A stretch of DNA of 64,000 bases from Senimuribacter intestinalis (lineage in GTDB: Bacteria > Bacillota > Clostridia > Peptostreptococcales > Anaerovoracaceae): positions 53,946 to 117,945 of the forward strand of contig CALPCJ010000011.1 in assembly GCA_943192975.1 (NCBI GenBank), in the 5' to 3' direction. Each line of letters begins with the position of its first letter. Within the stretch, counting starts at the first letter, position 1. A model generated the notes under the pieces. It did no database searches and had not been told where the DNA came from. It saw nothing but the letters and a program-made list of their open reading frames with translations. Below, piece after piece: positions 24,805 through 33,755 of the stretch. The position numbers and the translations under genes were made by a program.

Positions 24805-27159
24805 CTATCCTATTAACAAACCGCCAACCACATTGACAGCAAAGGCGACAATCCATGCCACCATACACTGCAGTACTACGATAGCAAATGCCCATTTGCC
24901 GCCCAGTTCCTTGCGCACAGCACCGATTGCCGCAACACACGGCGTATAAAGCAGCGTAAATACCAGAAATACTACCGCAGTCAGCGGAGTAAACATAGTC
25001 GTAAGCCCATCCACGCCGCTGCCAAGAAGCACCGTCATGGTGCTGACTACACTTTCCTTCGCCGTAAATCCTGTAATCAGCGCTGTAGAAACTCTCCAGT
25101 CTCCAAAGCCCAGCGGCGCAAAAATCGGCGCAATAAAGCCGCCGACCATGGCAAGCAAGCTGTCATGAGAACTGCTGACCACGTTGAGATGACTGTCAAA
25201 AGTCTGCAGGAACCAAATAATCAGCGTAGCCACAAAAATCACCGTAAAAGCCCTTGTTATGAAGTCCTTCGCTTTGTCCCAAATCAGTCTTCCTACGCTT
25301 TTCAGTCCCGGAAAACGATAGTTGGGCAGTTCCATCACAAAAGGCACTGGCTCGCCTTTAAACTTGGTATTTCCCAAAATCAGCGCATAGAGCACTGCCA
25401 CGATAATGCCAGTAAAGTACATCAATGTCATAACCACCGCCCCGTGTTTCGGAAAAAAGGCTGCCGTCAAAAGTCCATAAATAGGCAGCTTTGCAGAGCA
25501 GCTCATAAATGGCGTCAGCATGATGGTCATTTTGCGGTCCCGCTCAGAAGGCAAGGTTCGGGTCGCCATGATGGCAGGTACCGTACAGCCAAATCCGATA
25601 ATCATCGGTACAAAGCTTCGCCCGGACAACCCCAGCTTTCGCAGAATTTTGTCCATAACAAAGGCTACACGTGCCATATATCCGCTATCCTCCAAAAAGG
25701 ACAGGAAGAAAAACAACGTTACGATAGTCGGCAAGAAACTGAGCACACTTCCCACGCCTGCAAAAGCGCCGTCAATCACCAGAGAATGAATGACCGGATT
25801 AATATCAGCTGCCATTAAAGCCTGATCCGCCAAATCAGTCAGCCAGCCGATTCCCGATTCCATCAAATCAGAAAGCCATGCACCGATCACGCCGAAGGTC
25901 AGCCAAAAAATCAGAGCCATAATCCCGATAAAGCTGGGAATCGCTGTGAACTTTCCGGTAAGCAGTCTGTCTATAGACTGACTGCGCATATGTTCACGGC
26001 TCTCTCTTGGCTTCACTACAGTTGCCTTACAGACTTTGTCAATAAATGTAAATCGCATATTAGCAAGGGCCGCATTTCTGTCTATGCCGCTTTCTTTCTC
26101 CAGCTGCAAAATAATATGCTCTAAAAGTTCCTGTTCATTCTGATCCAGTTCCAGCTTTTCCAGAATCAGCCTGTCACCTTCAACCAGTTTGCCGGCTGCA
26201 AAGCGAACAGGAATCCCCTTTGCCTTTGCATGGTCTTCAATAAGGTGCATGATAGAGTGGAGACATCGGTGGAGCGCACCTCCGTCTTCACCCTCAGCAT
26301 CACAGAAATCCATTCTGCCCGGGCATTCCTGAAATTTTGCCACATGGAGCGCATGATCGATCAGTTCCTCAATTCCTTCGTTTCTTGAAGCAGAAATCGG
26401 AATCACCGGAATCCCCAGCGCTGCTTCCAACTCGTTAATCTTGATGGTACCGCCGTTAGCATGCACTTCATCCATCATGTTCAGTGCCAAAACCATAGGA
26501 ATATCCAGCTCAATCAGCTGCAGGGTTAAATACATATTTCGCTCAATATTAGTCGCATCTACAATGTTGATAATTCCTTTTGGCTTATCGTTTAAGAAAA
26601 ATTCTCTGGTCACAATTTCTTCGCTGGTATAGGGAGACATGGAGTAAATGCCTGGAAGATCCGTTACCAGCGTGTTGCTCATTTTGCCAATTTGCCCGTC
26701 CTTTCGATCAACCGTCACACCTGGAAAATTTCCCACGTGCTGGTTGGAGCCGGTCAGTCTATTGAACAGAGTCGTCTTGCCGCAGTTCTGATTTCCTGCA
26801 AGTCCGAAGGTCAGGATTTCGCCTTCTGAAAGCGCTGCACCCTTAGGCGAAGTATGGTATTTTCCCATTTCCCCAAGTCCCGGGTGCTCAACTTTGTCAA
26901 CAACCAGCGCACTGCCTGCGTCCTCTTCTCCATCGGCCGCCGGTTCAACCTGAATTTCCTTTGCATCGGAAAGTCTTAAGGTGAGCTCATAGCCCCAAAT
27001 CCGATACTCGATTGGATCGCCCATAGGCGCTGCTTTTATGTATGTAATGGTCTTGCCCGGAATCAATCCCATGTCGAGAAAATGCTGCCGCAGGGAGCCG
27101 CTTCCTCCCACGGATAGAATCCTGGCTTTTTCACCTTTTTTCAGTTGGTCTAAGGTCAT
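24805..27159 (-). CDS. feoB: Ferrous iron transporter FeoB with fused N-terminal FeoA domain
   Basis: 784 aa. Residues 1-75 form a FeoA (SH3-like) domain (LRQHFLDMGLIPGKTITYI). The G domain follows (GNQNCGKTTLFNRLTG, VTVDRKDG, DLPGIYS, NMMD), then the permease from about 400 with Gate motifs (DSGYMARVAFVMD, GFGCTVPAIMATRTL, FMSCSAKLPIYG). G1 reads GNQNCGKT where GNPNCGKT is usual. The fusion removes the need for a separate feoA. Start ATG 27159 follows GGAAG. Likely iron-repressed through the palindrome over its -35 box. Confidence 0.97.
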   Translation of the reverse strand: MTLDQLKKGEKARILSVGGSGSLRQHFLDMGLIPGKTITYIKAAPMGDPIEYRIWGYELTLRLSDAKEIQVEPAADGEEDAGSALVVDKVEHPGLGEMGKYHTSPKGAALSEGEILTFGLAGNQNCGKTTLFNRLTGSNQHVGNFPGVTVDRKDGQIGKMSNTLVTDLPGIYSMSPYTSEEIVTREFFLNDKPKGIINIVDATNIERNMYLTLQLIELDIPMVLALNMMDEVHANGGTIKINELEAALGIPVIPISASRNEGIEELIDHALHVAKFQECPGRMDFCDAEGEDGGALHRCLHSIMHLIEDHAKAKGIPVRFAAGKLVEGDRLILEKLELDQNEQELLEHIILQLEKESGIDRNAALANMRFTFIDKVCKATVVKPRESREHMRSQSIDRLLTGKFTAIPSFIGIMALIFWLTFGVIGAWLSDLMESGIGWLTDLADQALMAADINPVIHSLVIDGAFAGVGSVLSFLPTIVTLFFFLSFLEDSGYMARVAFVMDKILRKLGLSGRSFVPMIIGFGCTVPAIMATRTLPSERDRKMTIMLTPFMSCSAKLPIYGLLTAAFFPKHGAVVMTLMYFTGIIVAVLYALILGNTKFKGEPVPFVMELPNYRFPGLKSVGRLIWDKAKDFITRAFTVIFVATLIIWFLQTFDSHLNVVSSSHDSLLAMVGGFIAPIFAPLGFGDWRVSTALITGFTAKESVVSTMTVLLGSGVDGLTTMFTPLTAVVFLVFTLLYTPCVAAIGAVRKELGGKWAFAIVVLQCMVAWIVAFAVNVVGGLLIG

Positions 27160-27201
27160 ATATATGACTTCCTTTCTACTCTTTTCTATCGTTATAGAAT
27201 C

Positions 27202-27235
27202 ATTTTACCATCTGGAAAAGTTAGAGTCAACTAAC
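27202..27235 (-). promoter_or_regulatory. feoAB promoter with overlapping palindromic operator
   Basis: TTGACT (5 of 6), 17 bp, TAAAAT (5 of 6). The -35 box sits inside the inverted repeat GTTAG-TTGACT-CTAAC (27220-27235). A repressor of the DtxR/IdeR or Fur class would block RNA polymerase here, but the regulator is not in the window. Confidence 0.6.
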
Positions 27236-27389
27236 AAGTACATATGATCAATACGATTCGGCACTGAGCACCGCACTGTGTGCCATACTTCATTTGCACG
27301 CCACATTAAAATACTTTTGAGCTGATACAATAAAGTTGTAATAGGAGTGAGACTTTTGTAAAATATAGTAAAACGAAAGGAGTACCCCT

Positions 27390-27671
27390 ATGATCCATAT
27401 TGAACCTGAGCTTGAAGCTCAAATTATTAAACTGCATGTGCAAGACGGAAGAACAATGATTAGTTTAGCCGATGAGTTCGGAATATCCCGTTATGTCATT
27501 TCACGAATCATAAAAAACTATCGTATGGCAGCCAATAAAAATGCAGAAAGTGCAAAGCAGCTTGCGGATATGGAACGACTGCGGCGCCTTCAGGAAGAGA
27601 ATGAAGAATTGAAAAAGGAGAACGATTTCCTAAAAAAAGCAGCGGCGTTCTTTGCGAAGGAGGGCAAATAG
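27390..27671 (+). CDS. IS3-family transposase OrfA
   Basis: A 93-aa DNA-binding subunit: HTH near residues 15-45 (MISLADEFGISRYVISRIIKNY) and a C-terminal leucine-zipper helix (MERLRRLQEENEELKKENDFL). AAAGGAG stands 7 nt before ATG 27390. An A-AAA-AAA-G slippery run at 27632-27639 allows a -1 frameshift into orfB, the usual way IS3 elements make the full transposase. The gene itself looks intact. Confidence 0.92.
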   Translation: MIHIEPELEAQIIKLHVQDGRTMISLADEFGISRYVISRIIKNYRMAANKNAESAKQLADMERLRRLQEENEELKKENDFLKKAAAFFAKEGK

Positions 27672-28461
27672 CAGTCTACAAGTTCATCGACCGGTATGCC
27701 AAACGCTACGGAGTAAACTGGCTTCTTGGTCATTTTCATGTTTGTCCAAATGCTTACTACAACTACAAGAAGCACCGCAAAGACGCCAAACAGAAAAAGA
27801 AAGCAGCTATCCTTAAATGCATTGAGCGCATTTACCACCAAGCCGGAGGAAGACCAGGCTACCGTATGATGCAGAAGATGCTTGAAAACAAAGGAATTCA
27901 CTGCAGTGTTCAGACCGTCCGTAAGTATATGAATGTTGAATTAGGGCTGAAGTCTGTTACACGAAAAGCAAAATACCGTTACCACAAAGAAGCTGAAGCA
28001 TACGAGATTTCAAAGGATCTGCTGGAGCGAGGCTTTACTGCTGAAACTAGAAATTCCAAATGGTGTATAGACTTTACATATCTGTCTTTTGCAGACAAGA
28101 AAAAGCGTTACAACTGCACCATTATTGATTTATATGATCGAAGAGTGGTAGCAAGTGTTAACGGAAGGCGCATCAATACAAAACTTGCGATTGACACAGT
28201 GAGAAAAGCATTGGAAATATGCGGAAAAGAGGGCGGAATGATTTTGCATAGTGACCGTGGGAGTCAATTTACATCCAAAGAGTTTGTAGATTTTTGTAAA
28301 ACGCAGGGTATTCGGCAAAGTATGAGCAAACCAGGCTGTCCGTATGATAATGCACCAATGGAACGCTATTTCAACACATTGAAAGCAGAACTTGTCAATC
28401 TGAAAGTCTTTCATGATGAAGAAATGCTTTATCGTGAAATTAATGCATACGCTTATGAATG
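27638..28461 (+). pseudogene. IS3-family transposase OrfB, N-terminal portion (disrupted)
   Basis: Reads in the -1 frame from the slippery run: SSGVLCEGGQIAVYKF, then the rve integrase core. The DDE residues are visible: D in CIDFTY, D in LHSDRGSQF, E in NAPMERYFN. It continues to INAYAYE and is then cut at a TG dinucleotide. Translation would run into the conjugative element for about 24 foreign residues and stop at 28531. The missing 21 codons are at 51863-51925 in frame, so only this insertion inactivates it. Confidence 0.93.
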
Positions 28462-28475
28462 TTTCTTTTTAAGAA
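28446..28475 (+). other. attL junction of the conjugative element
   Basis: IS3 sequence GCTTATGAA is followed by the shared TG (28460-28461) and element sequence TTTCTTTTTAAGAA. The matching far junction is at 51863-51864. An imperfect inverted copy of TTTCTTNNTAAGAA lies just inside the other end, as expected for a recombinase-binding site. Confidence 0.8.
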
Positions 28476-28495
28476 TACCCACTGTCAGAAAGGTT

Positions 28496-28519
28496 TGTGG
28501 CGGGAATCAGCCCGCCACA
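28496..28519. terminator. Hairpin at the 3' end of the recombinase gene
   Basis: A perfect 9-bp stem, TGTGGCGGG with CCCGCCACA, and loop AATCAG span the recombinase stop codon, 35 bp from attL. The T-tract is weak, so it may be a terminator or part of the att architecture. Confidence 0.5.
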
Positions 28520-30192
28520 GCGGGGTTTTGAGTGGTGTTGATTTCAATGTACTCGGCAATCCGGCGGAGGTCATCTGAAAACTTAAATTTCACGCTGATA
28601 TTGCCGTTTTCGTAAACCTTGATATGGTCTACAAGTTCAATCAGAATTTCCCGGTTAAGCGTTTCAATGTTCTGGTATTTCATAAAGGCCACAAGAGCGG
28701 GATGCTCGTTGTCAACACCGTTTGCCAGTTCCGCCCGTTCAGCGGTCAGCCGGGATAGAATATCCGAGAGGGATGCGGCCTGGCGTTCATAATCGGCTTT
28801 CATATCCCGGTAGTCCTGCTGGGTAATTTCCCCATCTTTCCAGTCTTGATAAAGAGACTGTTTATACCGGGTAACTTTTGCCAGTTCCCGCTCCTTGGCG
28901 GCTATCAGATCATCCAGCCGGAAAGACTGGCTTTTTTTGACAGGGGCCGAATTGATACGGGCAATAATCTCGGAGTAGGAAACCGCCAGATGTACCTGTT
29001 GCCGCACAGCGAACAGGACAGCGGCCTCCAGCCGTTCATGTTTGATGGCGTGCATGGTGCAGGCAGTCCGGGAGCGGTTTTTGTAGGTAGAGCAAAGATA
29101 ACGGTAGCTTTGCCCGCTTTGGCTCCGGGTAACGGATTTCCCACAATCTGCACAGCGGAGGAAACCGCTGAACAGGTGGAGCTCCTTTTTCCGGGGAGCC
29201 GTCCGGGTATCACGCTTTAAGAGGGCCTGCACCTTTTCAAATGTTTCCCGGTCTATGATGGCCTCATGGGTATCGGACACCCGCACCCATTCCTCCTCCG
29301 GTACTTGTTCAATCTGGTGTACTTTGTAGCTTTTCACCCGGCGGCGGCCCTGTACCAAATCCCCGGTATAAATCGGATTGGTAAGAATGAGGGTCACAAT
29401 TTTGTCGCCCCACAGGGGATTGTCCGATGTTGAACTGGCAGGCAGGCCCTTTTCCCTGCGGTATGTTGTGGGGCTTGGGATGCCGTGATCGTTCAGATAG
29501 TAAACCATAGCCCGCCTCGCCATACCCTGCAGGCATAAATCATAAATGAGCTTTACAATTTCAGCCGCATCGGGATCGACGATCAACTGGTGCTTGTCTT
29601 TCGGGTCTTTCAGATAACCATAGGGAGCAAAGGAGCCGATGTACTGGCCGTTGCGCCGCTTATAATCGAATACCTGCCGGATTTTCTTTGAGGTCTGATA
29701 ACAGTATTGATCGTTCATTACATTCGTAATCGGGACGATGATACTGGAAACGCTGTCCGGGTCACGGTAGCTGTCCACATTTTCGGCAAGGCTGATAAAG
29801 CGGACACCCATCTGTACAAACAGGTTGTCAATCAGACTGCCAGCATCGCTGTAATTTCTTGCGAAACGGGAAAGGTCTTTCACAATCACACAGTTTATTT
29901 TGCCGCTCATAACATCGGCAAGGAGCCGTTGGAAGTCCTCCCGGTTGGCGTCTGTTCCTGTGTGTCCGTCATCCACATACTCGGTAATGCTTTCAAATTC
30001 GTCCTGGTGTTTGAAATAAAAGTCTCCCAGCAGGTCACGCTGATTTTTTACGCTGTTGCTGTCGTCTTTACCCTCCCGGGCCTTTTTCAAATCCTCTTTG
30101 GAGAGCCGGATGTATGCGCCCAGCCGCCAGCGGCGGACAGCATAAGAGGGAGAGAAACTCTGCTGAAATCCTCTGTTTTTTGTTCGTGCCAT
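28507..30192 (-). CDS. Large serine recombinase (integrase/excisionase of the element)
   Basis: 561 aa. The resolvase domain has the catalytic Ser in YIRLSKED (residue 31) and the downstream Arg motif VKDLSRFARNY. A recombinase domain follows (about 200-300), then a zinc ribbon (CADCGKSV ... YLCSTYK ... CTMH) and a coiled coil (about 410-480). This is the TnpX/TndX-like layout that cuts at a central dinucleotide; here the deduced dinucleotide is TG. The gene lies at the left end of the element, reading toward attL. Start ATG 30192 follows AAGGAGG at 4 nt. Confidence 0.95.
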   Translation of the reverse strand: MARTKNRGFQQSFSPSYAVRRWRLGAYIRLSKEDLKKAREGKDDSNSVKNQRDLLGDFYFKHQDEFESITEYVDDGHTGTDANREDFQRLLADVMSGKINCVIVKDLSRFARNYSDAGSLIDNLFVQMGVRFISLAENVDSYRDPDSVSSIIVPITNVMNDQYCYQTSKKIRQVFDYKRRNGQYIGSFAPYGYLKDPKDKHQLIVDPDAAEIVKLIYDLCLQGMARRAMVYYLNDHGIPSPTTYRREKGLPASSTSDNPLWGDKIVTLILTNPIYTGDLVQGRRRVKSYKVHQIEQVPEEEWVRVSDTHEAIIDRETFEKVQALLKRDTRTAPRKKELHLFSGFLRCADCGKSVTRSQSGQSYRYLCSTYKNRSRTACTMHAIKHERLEAAVLFAVRQQVHLAVSYSEIIARINSAPVKKSQSFRLDDLIAAKERELAKVTRYKQSLYQDWKDGEITQQDYRDMKADYERQAASLSDILSRLTAERAELANGVDNEHPALVAFMKYQNIETLNREILIELVDHIKVYENGNISVKFKFSDDLRRIAEYIEINTTQNPAVAG

Positions 30193-30265
30193 TGTTCCTC
30201 CTTCCCTATCACATTACATCTATATTATAACTCTGCCCGGGCAGGACAACAAGGATGCCTTTGCA

Positions 30266-30284
30266 TCGGGACACTTTGTCTCGA
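30266..30284. repeat. Dispersed palindrome copy 1
   Basis: TCGGGACA-CTT-TGTCTCGA, 26 nt after the DUF6870-like stop and 74 nt before the recombinase start. Confidence 0.85.
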
Positions 30285-30309
30285 AGTAGCAAACAGGCCA
30301 TAACCAAAG

Positions 30310-30576
30310 TTACAGCCCGCTTTTTTGCCGGAGCAGAAAGTCTGTCAGCGTGTCCTGCAAGGACGGCCCGCTTTCCGCAAATTCAATTTTTACACCGACA
30401 CCGCCAATGCAAAAGCAGTATGGATTTTTAACAGCCTGCAGGAAACAGGCGATGCGCTCCTCTTTGGGGAGAGCGTTGTTAAAGGTCATACCGCTCACAT
30501 CAGCCAGGGACTCGGGAGCCACTGCGCCAATATCAACGCTTTTCATTTGTTCCAATACCTGTGCATTTAATCTCAC
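30310..30576 (-). CDS. Conserved ICE protein, DUF6870-like
   Basis: An 88-aa small protein starting at GTG 30576 (GGAGG at 7 nt); a longer frame upstream is not supported. The core LPKEERIACFLQAVKNPYCFCIGGVGVKIEF is the hallmark of a small conserved family found in Tn1549-like elements (usual form LPKEERxxxFxxQIxNPYCF). Function unknown. It lies between the 67-aa gene and the recombinase, possibly linked to recombination control. Confidence 0.8.
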   Translation of the reverse strand: MRLNAQVLEQMKSVDIGAVAPESLADVSGMTFNNALPKEERIACFLQAVKNPYCFCIGGVGVKIEFAESGPSLQDTLTDFLLRQKSGL

Positions 30577-30679
30577 GGTAAAACCTCCTCTCAAATCAAT
30601 AAACCGCCTCCCGTCTGTCCTGTGGGGAAACGCAAGAGGACGGCACCGAAACAGTGCCGCCCTCTTGTCTTGCTCCACA

Positions 30680-30698
30680 TCGGGACACAATGTCTCGA
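30680..30698. repeat. Dispersed palindrome copy 2
   Basis: TCGGGACA-CAA-TGTCTCGA, 2 nt after the stop of the 67-aa gene. Confidence 0.85.
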
Positions 30699-30700
30699 AG

Positions 30701-30904
30701 TCAGTAGGGGCTTTTCTGGTAGTGGGCCTCGGCCTCCTCCAAAGAAACGAAGTCAAACAGCTCATGGAGCTCGGCCATGATACGGCGGATGTCATCACCC
30801 ACAAAGCCGCAGTTTTCCATTGCCATAATCATATAGCCCCTGCAGGAACCGTTACTCCACGGCTCAGATAACAGGGCCGCCAATTCTGCTGGATCATAGT
30901 TCAT
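30701..30904 (-). CDS. Small conserved ICE protein, function unknown
   Basis: 67 aa, acidic, beginning MNYDPAELAALLSEPW and containing CRGYMIMAMENCGFVGDDIRRIM. I recall similar small proteins from clostridial conjugative elements but no function. ATG 30904 follows GAGG at 8 nt. It precedes the DUF6870-like gene. The gap upstream (30905-31251) holds only hairpins. Confidence 0.75.
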   Translation of the reverse strand: MNYDPAELAALLSEPWSNGSCRGYMIMAMENCGFVGDDIRRIMAELHELFDFVSLEEAEAHYQKSPY

Positions 30905-30932
30905 AGACTGTACCTCGCTTTCCTAAAATTAA

Positions 30933-30994
30933 GGGATCGCCGCCCACATTTTCTTGACCTGTCCAAAGACAACGATACTCGGGACGGCGATCCC
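30933..30994. other. Long hairpin in a 350-bp gene-free gap
   Basis: The arms GGGATCGCCG and CGGCGATCCC (10 bp, perfect) are 42 nt apart; on the minus strand the structure is followed by TTAATTTT. A second inverted repeat (GGACAGG/CCTGTCC, near 31018-31038) lies next to it. It could be an attenuator before the 67-aa gene. Nothing else is seen in the gap. Confidence 0.45.
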
Positions 30995-31251
30995 ACACGG
31001 ATGAGAGGGCGGCCCGGAGGGACAGGCGGCCAGCCTGTCCTGCGGCGGATCGTGGCCCTGGGATGGCCCGGCCCATTTGCGGCGTTGGTGTTGTTCGCTC
31101 GTTTCCCAATGGAGAAAGTCACAGCGCACCCGCCGCCCGGCTCCCCGCACTATGCCCGGGGCCGCTCCTGTTCATCTGTGCTGAGAAGAAAACCTCCTCT
31201 CATAAACCGAGACATTTTTTCATCATTTCCAAGTGGGGAAAATGAAAAAAA

Positions 31252-31662
31252 TTAAAAAGTTTTTTTCATGCGCTCCAGCCCCCGTTTGATGGACTGGCGG
31301 ACAGACTCCTCATGTACACCCTCAGCCTCGGCAATTTCCTTGATGCTTTTTCCAAGAATGATGTGGGCGTCGATCCTCCGGCCCTGGACTTCGGGCAGGG
31401 AGTTAAGGGCGTTCCACAGACGGCAGAACATATCCATACGCTCCAGCAGTTCCTGCGGGGTGGGCTCATGCAGGCAGGCGGAATATTCGATCCCGTCATC
31501 GCAGTCCAGAGAATACTGCGCCTTATGCCGGGAGAGCCGCCGCTGGTAGGCCATTTCGTGCCGGGTATCAGCCACAAATACTTCGGCTACCTCGTCAGAA
31601 ACCTCGATAAACTGATCCTGTGTGTACCAATAATAAAAATCCTTCAGATTGATTGTAGTCAT
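31252..31662 (-). CDS. Sigma-70 region 4-like regulator of the element
   Basis: 136 aa starting at ATG 31662 (GGAGG at 7 nt); the upstream reading frame is excluded because it passes through the dispersed palindrome and has no ribosome site. The C-terminus carries a sigma region 4 HTH (IILGKSIKEIAEAEGVHEESVRQSIKRGLERMKK in outline). The N-terminus (DFYYWYTQDQFIEVSDEVAEVF) is the form seen in conjugative-element sigma-like proteins. It may control conjugation or recombinase genes. Confidence 0.8.
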   Translation of the reverse strand: MTTINLKDFYYWYTQDQFIEVSDEVAEVFVADTRHEMAYQRRLSRHKAQYSLDCDDGIEYSACLHEPTPQELLERMDMFCRLWNALNSLPEVQGRRIDAHIILGKSIKEIAEAEGVHEESVRQSIKRGLERMKKTF

Positions 31663-31749
31663 AAATAAACCTCCGTTTCGGTGTTGGGTGGATGAGTGAG
31701 CGAAACGGGGCTCGGTGGGGAGCGGCATCCCGGGGAGCCGCCCCGCACC

Positions 31750-31768
31750 TCGGGACAATTTGTCTCGA
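31750..31768. repeat. Dispersed palindrome copy 3
   Basis: TCGGGACA-ATT-TGTCTCGA, 88 nt upstream of the sigma-like start, in the gap 31663-32222. Confidence 0.85.
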
Positions 31769-31934
31769 AGTACAAAAAAGCGCCTGGGCGACACAAAGCC
31801 GCACAGACGCATGAAGTTACATATTCATTTATGTACCGTCTAATTTCACATTCATAACCAGACTGGCCCGGAGGGGGCGCTACACTTTTTTTAGCTGATA
31901 CAGATCATGGGTGCTGTGAAAAAACGCAAAAATA

Positions 31935-31967
31935 GACACGGCGATACCTCCAAAATTCCGCCGTGTC
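31935..31967. terminator. Terminator-like hairpin in the gap 31663-32222
   Basis: The 9-bp arms GACACGGCG and CGCCGTGTC are 15 nt apart. The short T-tract suggests a weak terminator or attenuator. Confidence 0.45.
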
Positions 31968-32022
31968 CTTAAAAAAGGGCGACTTTAATACGCCCTCCGT
32001 ATTCTCATTTTTCAAAAAGAAA

Positions 32023-32058
32023 ACGGCGGTCTGAAATTTGTTATTTCAAAACCGCCGT
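32023..32058. terminator. Second hairpin in the gap 31663-32222
   Basis: Nested arms ACGGCGGT/ACCGCCGT and TGAAAT/ATTTCA flank a TTGTT loop. It lies at the start of the AT-rich cargo patch. No other feature is seen in this gap. Confidence 0.5.
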
Positions 32059-32222
32059 AAGGCTACTGTATTTTGTTTTGGCGCGTAGTAATCCAGCCGC
32101 CGAAACAACGGTTTTTTTTATTACCGCTGTTCGACAGTGTTAGTGAAATAAAATAGCCCATTACATAAAATTTAATTACATTCTCATAATCTAACCTGAA
32201 ATGTACAATGATATAGGGTGAT

Positions 32223-32588
32223 ATGAGAATGAACCAAGATGAACGAAGATTTGACTTTCATGGGCTCGGTTTGGCACTAAAACAAGCAAGAGAAGAAAAG
32301 GGGTGGACGCAAGCCTATGTCGCTGAGTTAGTCGGCAAGACTGATCGAACTATTATGAATATTGAAAACAAAGGCCAGCACCCCAGCTTCAATTTATTTT
32401 TTAAGCTCGTCACGCTGTTTGATATTTCCGTAGATCAATTTTTTTATACAGAGAACAACCGTGGCGGAAACAGTTGTCGAAAACACATTGATGTACTTTT
32501 AGACTCTATGAATGAAAAAGAGCTTGTTGTTATGGAGGCCACAGCCGAGGGGATTAAGAAAGCCAGAGAAACGGAGGTTCTAAAATAG
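32223..32588 (+). CDS. XRE-family HTH regulator of the element
   Basis: A 121-aa protein with an N-terminal XRE HTH (LALKQAREEKGWTQAYVAELVGKTDRTIMNIENKGQHPSFNL in outline, about residues 17-60) and a helical C-terminus (SMNEKELVVMEATAEGI). ENKGQHPS is characteristic of the XRE regulators in Tn1549-like elements. It is one of only two plus-strand genes in the element. ATG 32223 follows AGGGTGAT; ATG 32229 is an alternative. A weak promoter (TTCTCA, 17 bp, TACAAT) precedes it. Confidence 0.85.
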   Translation: MRMNQDERRFDFHGLGLALKQAREEKGWTQAYVAELVGKTDRTIMNIENKGQHPSFNLFFKLVTLFDISVDQFFYTENNRGGNSCRKHIDVLLDSMNEKELVVMEATAEGIKKARETEVLK

Positions 32589-32605
32589 GAATCTCCGTTT
32601 CTTTC
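32568..32605 (+). terminator. Terminator overlapping the XRE gene stop
   Basis: Arms GAAACGGAG and CTCCGTTTC (9 bp) surround the stop codon and are followed by TTTCTGC. The convergent MccF-like gene ends 28 nt later. Confidence 0.6.
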
Positions 32606-32632
32606 TGCTTTCAGAGAATGAGCAAAATCATA

Positions 32633-33670
32633 TTAGCAGACGGCATTTTCAAGTATGGTAAGTTTTTTTTGCTCGCAATCTATCTCTGCCATCACTCCAT
32701 AAGGTAAGATACAAACAGGCGATGTATGACTGCAATTTACATTATATAAAATAGGCAAGTCTGGCCGCTTAGCTTCATTTCCTATAACTTGAATATAAAT
32801 ATTTTTATATTCATCATAATATCTTTCATCCAGTGGTTTTCCGATGATTATTCCATTTATTTTATCTATAATTCCTTGTGCCACAAGATTTCTTAAGAAG
32901 TAGCAAACATCTTCCGGTTTAGGATAATCCTCTCCTGTTTCAAGAAACAGGAGTTTATTTTCCCATTCGTCAAGGGCGGGCCATATTTCTGTTCCTATAA
33001 CCATTTTAAGTACGCCCAAACATCCTCCAAGAAGTTTTCCTTTAACTCGACCTGTCCCTTGTAATATTTCATAGCCATGTTTTTCGGGCTTCATTTTCCT
33101 CGCAATCCTTTGGTTTTGAGGATCTGCCCAGTCTAAAAATTCGGAAGTCCACATATTGCATGAACTTATTTCCATTTCTGAAGCACAAGAAAATAGCATT
33201 TGTTTAATGCAGTCAATGGTATATTGGTGCATCTGCTTGTTTTCTGCAAATTCGACCATGAGACAAGGCCCGTGGAAAGAAACTACCCCAGCTTTATAAA
33301 GCATCAAATGATTAACGGTTGTATCAGAATAGCCCATGAATATTTTTGGATTTTCTCTGATAATTTGGTAATCAATATAGGGAAGCAGGCGAATAGTATC
33401 ATCTCCGCCAATCATACAAATAATCGCTTTAATGGTTGTGTCTTTGAACGCTTGCATTAAATCCTGTGCCCTTAATTCGGGATGATTATATAAGTATTCA
33501 TTCCCTTTTAGTGCATTGGGCATTGTAATAACCTGAAGCCCGAATACAGTTTCTAATCTGTTAATACCTGTATAATATCTATGGATAAGAGACTTTTCTC
33601 CACCCATACCAGAAGATAGCGACACAATAGCAACGGTGTCTCCTCTTTTTAATGCTTTTGGTTTTATCAT
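32633..33670 (-). CDS. MccF-like S66 serine peptidase (LD-carboxypeptidase family)
   Basis: 345 aa. MccF-type enzymes cleave the acyl-sulfamoyl or related amide bond of processed microcin C-like aminoacyl nucleotides and give self-immunity; other S66 members trim muropeptides. The Ser nucleophile is in FMGYSDTT (about residue 115), the Glu in LFLETGED, the His in NVNCSHTSP. The GYSDTT loop favours MccF over LdcA. ATG 33670 has AAAGGGG at 7 nt. Base composition is much more AT-rich than the element backbone, so it is probable cargo. It diverges from a Crp/Fnr regulator that may control it. Confidence 0.87.
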   Translation of the reverse strand: MIKPKALKRGDTVAIVSLSSGMGGEKSLIHRYYTGINRLETVFGLQVITMPNALKGNEYLYNHPELRAQDLMQAFKDTTIKAIICMIGGDDTIRLLPYIDYQIIRENPKIFMGYSDTTVNHLMLYKAGVVSFHGPCLMVEFAENKQMHQYTIDCIKQMLFSCASEMEISSCNMWTSEFLDWADPQNQRIARKMKPEKHGYEILQGTGRVKGKLLGGCLGVLKMVIGTEIWPALDEWENKLLFLETGEDYPKPEDVCYFLRNLVAQGIIDKINGIIIGKPLDERYYDEYKNIYIQVIGNEAKRPDLPILYNVNCSHTSPVCILPYGVMAEIDCEQKKLTILENAVC

Positions 33671-33687
33671 AATATTACCCCTTTATC

Positions 33688-33736
33688 TTGACAAAATTAT
33701 ACTCCAATTCGTATAATAAAGTAAGGTCAAGTGACC
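33688..33736 (+). promoter_or_regulatory. Promoter and candidate operator of the Crp/Fnr-type gene
   Basis: TTGACA, 18 bp, TATAAT (both perfect). The palindrome GGTCA-AG-TGACC (33725-33736) lies between the -10 box and the ribosome site and may be an autoregulatory operator. The region also serves the divergent MccF-like gene. Confidence 0.7.
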
Positions 33737-33755
33737 CATTCTGGAGGAAATGCTT

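Larger units (their letters stand above)
27323..28461 (+). mobile_element. IS3-family insertion sequence, left part (interrupted by the conjugative element)
   Basis: The left end begins TGATACAATAAAGTTG, and the right end (at 51958) reads, on the opposite strand, TGGTCAAGCAAAGTTG; both continue GTAATAG. orfA and most of orfB lie here, the last 21 codons beyond the inserted element. Without the insert the IS would be about 1233 bp, normal for IS3. Flanks GAGC and GAAC are similar but not identical, so a target duplication is not proven. Confidence 0.85.

Noticed and set aside
30929..31150. Three overlapping short minus-strand frames in the gap before the 67-aa gene
   Set aside because: All are GC-rich, overlap in three frames and contain hairpin arms; no start signals.
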